Positions 63,271 through 64,000 of a stretch of DNA of 64,000 bases are shown in pieces. Origin of the DNA: Acidobacteriota bacterium (GTDB lineage Bacteria > Acidobacteriota > Terriglobia > Terriglobales > Acidobacteriaceae); contig JAJYVF010000012.1 of the NCBI GenBank assembly GCA_021792135.1, positions 1 to 64,000 of the forward strand. Direction: 5' to 3'. Within the stretch, counting starts at the first letter, position 1. The number at the start of each line of letters is the position of its first letter. Below the pieces are notes generated by a model. It was not told where the DNA came from, did no database searches, and saw only the letters and a program-made list of their open reading frames with translations. Position numbers and translations under genes: made by a program.

Positions 63271-63840
63271 CTAACTCAGTTGTTCCTGGTTGGGCACATC
63301 GGAGCGGAAGTACTCGAAGTGGACCTGGAGCTTGCCCCCCTGGACTCTGGTGGGCAGGCGATCCATGGAACGCGGCGGTGGCCCAAAGACGTGCTGGCCG
63401 TCGGGGGCGAAGCGGCCGCCATGGCAGGGGCAGACGAACTCGTCCTGAGCCTTCTGCCAGGAGACGCTGCAGCCGAGGTGGGGGCAAATGGCAGAAAGAA
63501 CCTCCAGCTGGCCCTGCTGGCCGCGTGTGACATAGACCGACTGAGCCGAGACCACCTCGCGCCAGCCGTCACGCTGGGCAAAGGTGATGGTCTTGCGAAC
63601 GGGAGACGTCGAGCCGGCGAACTCGGTCATATCGCCGACGTCGGACCATTCCGTTCCGCTGGCTTTGGCGTAAAGCGGATAAAGGACATAGCGCAGCACC
63701 GGGATGGAGAGGAAAGCTCCCATGCCCGCGGTGCCGATGGCCATCAGCGCTCCGAAGAAGGAGCGCCGGTTGATGATGATGACATCCTTGCCGGCCGCGA
63801 CTCTTTCCGATGGTTTGCTGGTATTGATTTCCTGTTCCAC
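63271..63840 (-). CDS. Rieske iron-sulfur protein of a cytochrome bc complex
   Basis: A 189-residue membrane-anchored [2Fe-2S] protein. The two cluster loops are C119-P-H-L-G-C124 and C137-P-C-H-G-G142, giving two Cys and two His ligands plus the disulfide pair. The N-terminal I-N-R-R-S-F-F-G-A-L is a twin-arginine signal that remains as the anchor helix (about residues 24-50). GTG 63840 follows AGGAGAA by five bases. Twelve bases separate its stop from the cytochrome b-c fusion gene, so the two are one transcript. The large F-G-P-P-P-R segment near residues 152-157 is the Pro loop. It transfers electrons from quinol to the fused cytochrome c domains. Confidence 0.94.
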   Translation of the reverse strand: MEQEINTSKPSERVAAGKDVIIINRRSFFGALMAIGTAGMGAFLSIPVLRYVLYPLYAKASGTEWSDVGDMTEFAGSTSPVRKTITFAQRDGWREVVSAQSVYVTRGQQGQLEVLSAICPHLGCSVSWQKAQDEFVCPCHGGRFAPDGQHVFGPPPRSMDRLPTRVQGGKLQVHFEYFRSDVPNQEQLS

Positions 63841-63849
63841 GACGTTCTC

Positions 63850-64000
63850 CTAGAAGTTGAGCCAGAGGGCCATGAATGCGGTGTTGTTGTCGGAGGCGCT
63901 GCGCAGTGCGCCGTCGTAGTTGGTGCTGGAGCCGTTGAACTTGAAATAGCCCGAATAGTTCAGGTCGATATTGATGTTCTGCACCGGCCAGAAGCCGAAC
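63850..64000 (-). CDS. C-terminal end of an outer-membrane beta-barrel protein (partial)
   Basis: The last 49 codons of a gene that continues beyond the window. The product ends F-M-A-L-W-L-N-F at a TAG, with alternating polar and aromatic residues (N-I-D-L-N-Y-S-G-Y-F-K-F-N-G) and a C-terminal Phe, the signature of a barrel recognised by BamA. It lies nine bases before the Rieske start on the same strand, so it is likely first in, or part of, the cytochrome bc transcript. A porin-type role linked to electron transfer is speculative. Confidence 0.7.
   Translation of the reverse strand, partial: FGFWPVQNINIDLNYSGYFKFNGSSTNYDGALRSASDNNTAFMALWLNF

Overview
This window is high-GC bacterial chromosome, densely packed on both strands. 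The gene set fits an Acidobacteriota bacterium of class Terriglobia, an Acidobacterium/Granulicella-like soil chemo-organotroph. The pointers are two VPS10/BNR-repeat secreted proteins, a fused MFS/spermidine-synthase-like membrane protein, an LptD-type outer membrane, a photosynthetic-reaction-centre-type cytochrome c, and the remnant of a carboxypeptidase-regulatory/TonB-receptor protein. This placement is inferred from gene content; no rRNA gene is present. No tRNA, rRNA or CRISPR array was recognised. TTG and GTG starts are frequent.

Layout. 1-127: the end of an IS3-family element. 0.26-4.4 kb: Ku, a DUF167 protein, a YggS-type PLP protein and the fused MFS/methyltransferase-fold protein. 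4.4-11.1 kb: two divergent paralogous VPS10/BNR proteins. 11.1-15.8 kb: a BadF-type sugar kinase, a GH18-like protein, an amidohydrolase and an RDD protein with a long Ala-rich helix. 16.0-20.9 kb: an outer-membrane assembly group (LptD, DsbA-like lipoprotein, SurA-like PPIase). 21.3-23.8 kb: an EmrB-type MFS transporter and a LysR regulator. 24.0-27.0 kb: a complete arginine-to-putrescine route (pyruvoyl arginine decarboxylase, N-carbamoylputrescine amidase, agmatine deiminase) coupled to an Imm53-family gene. 27.0-31.3 kb: TadA, a HAD phosphatase, a lytic transglycosylase, a UPF0104 flippase-like protein and cytosine deaminase.

31.5-37.0 kb holds hoxEFUYHW, a complete group 3d bidirectional NAD(P)-linked NiFe hydrogenase with its endopeptidase. 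It runs directly into a polyhydroxyalkanoate locus (37.0-41.9 kb): phaR, a phasin, a small PhaE-like protein, class III-like phaC, and convergent phaB-phaA. Two adjacent CTGC-N3-GCAG palindromes lie at the predicted phasin transcription start and look like PhaR operators. One gene set makes NAD(P)H from H2 and the other can consume it, so the two may form a redox-balancing neighbourhood.

42-51 kb is accessory: a frameshifted remnant, two unannotated small genes, an SDR, a GH29 alpha-fucosidase, CutC, a frameshifted TonB-receptor-type remnant, a DeoR/GlpR regulator and a GH27/36-like alpha-galactosidase with a PKD domain. 51.4-53.8 kb is groES-groEL behind a CIRCE operator, with a strong terminator. 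54-57.6 kb carries a SnoaL-like protein, panB-panC, a two-haem-motif cytochrome c and alkyladenine glycosylase. 57.6-60.6 kb has a Tat-exported enolase-superfamily dehydratase, a sigma factor fused to an anti-sigma-type zinc finger, and OsmC.

60.6-64 kb, the most unusual part, is a cytochrome bc unit on the minus strand: the end of an outer-membrane barrel gene, a Rieske protein, and an 893-residue polypeptide joining an eight-helix cytochrome b to four tandem cytochrome c domains.
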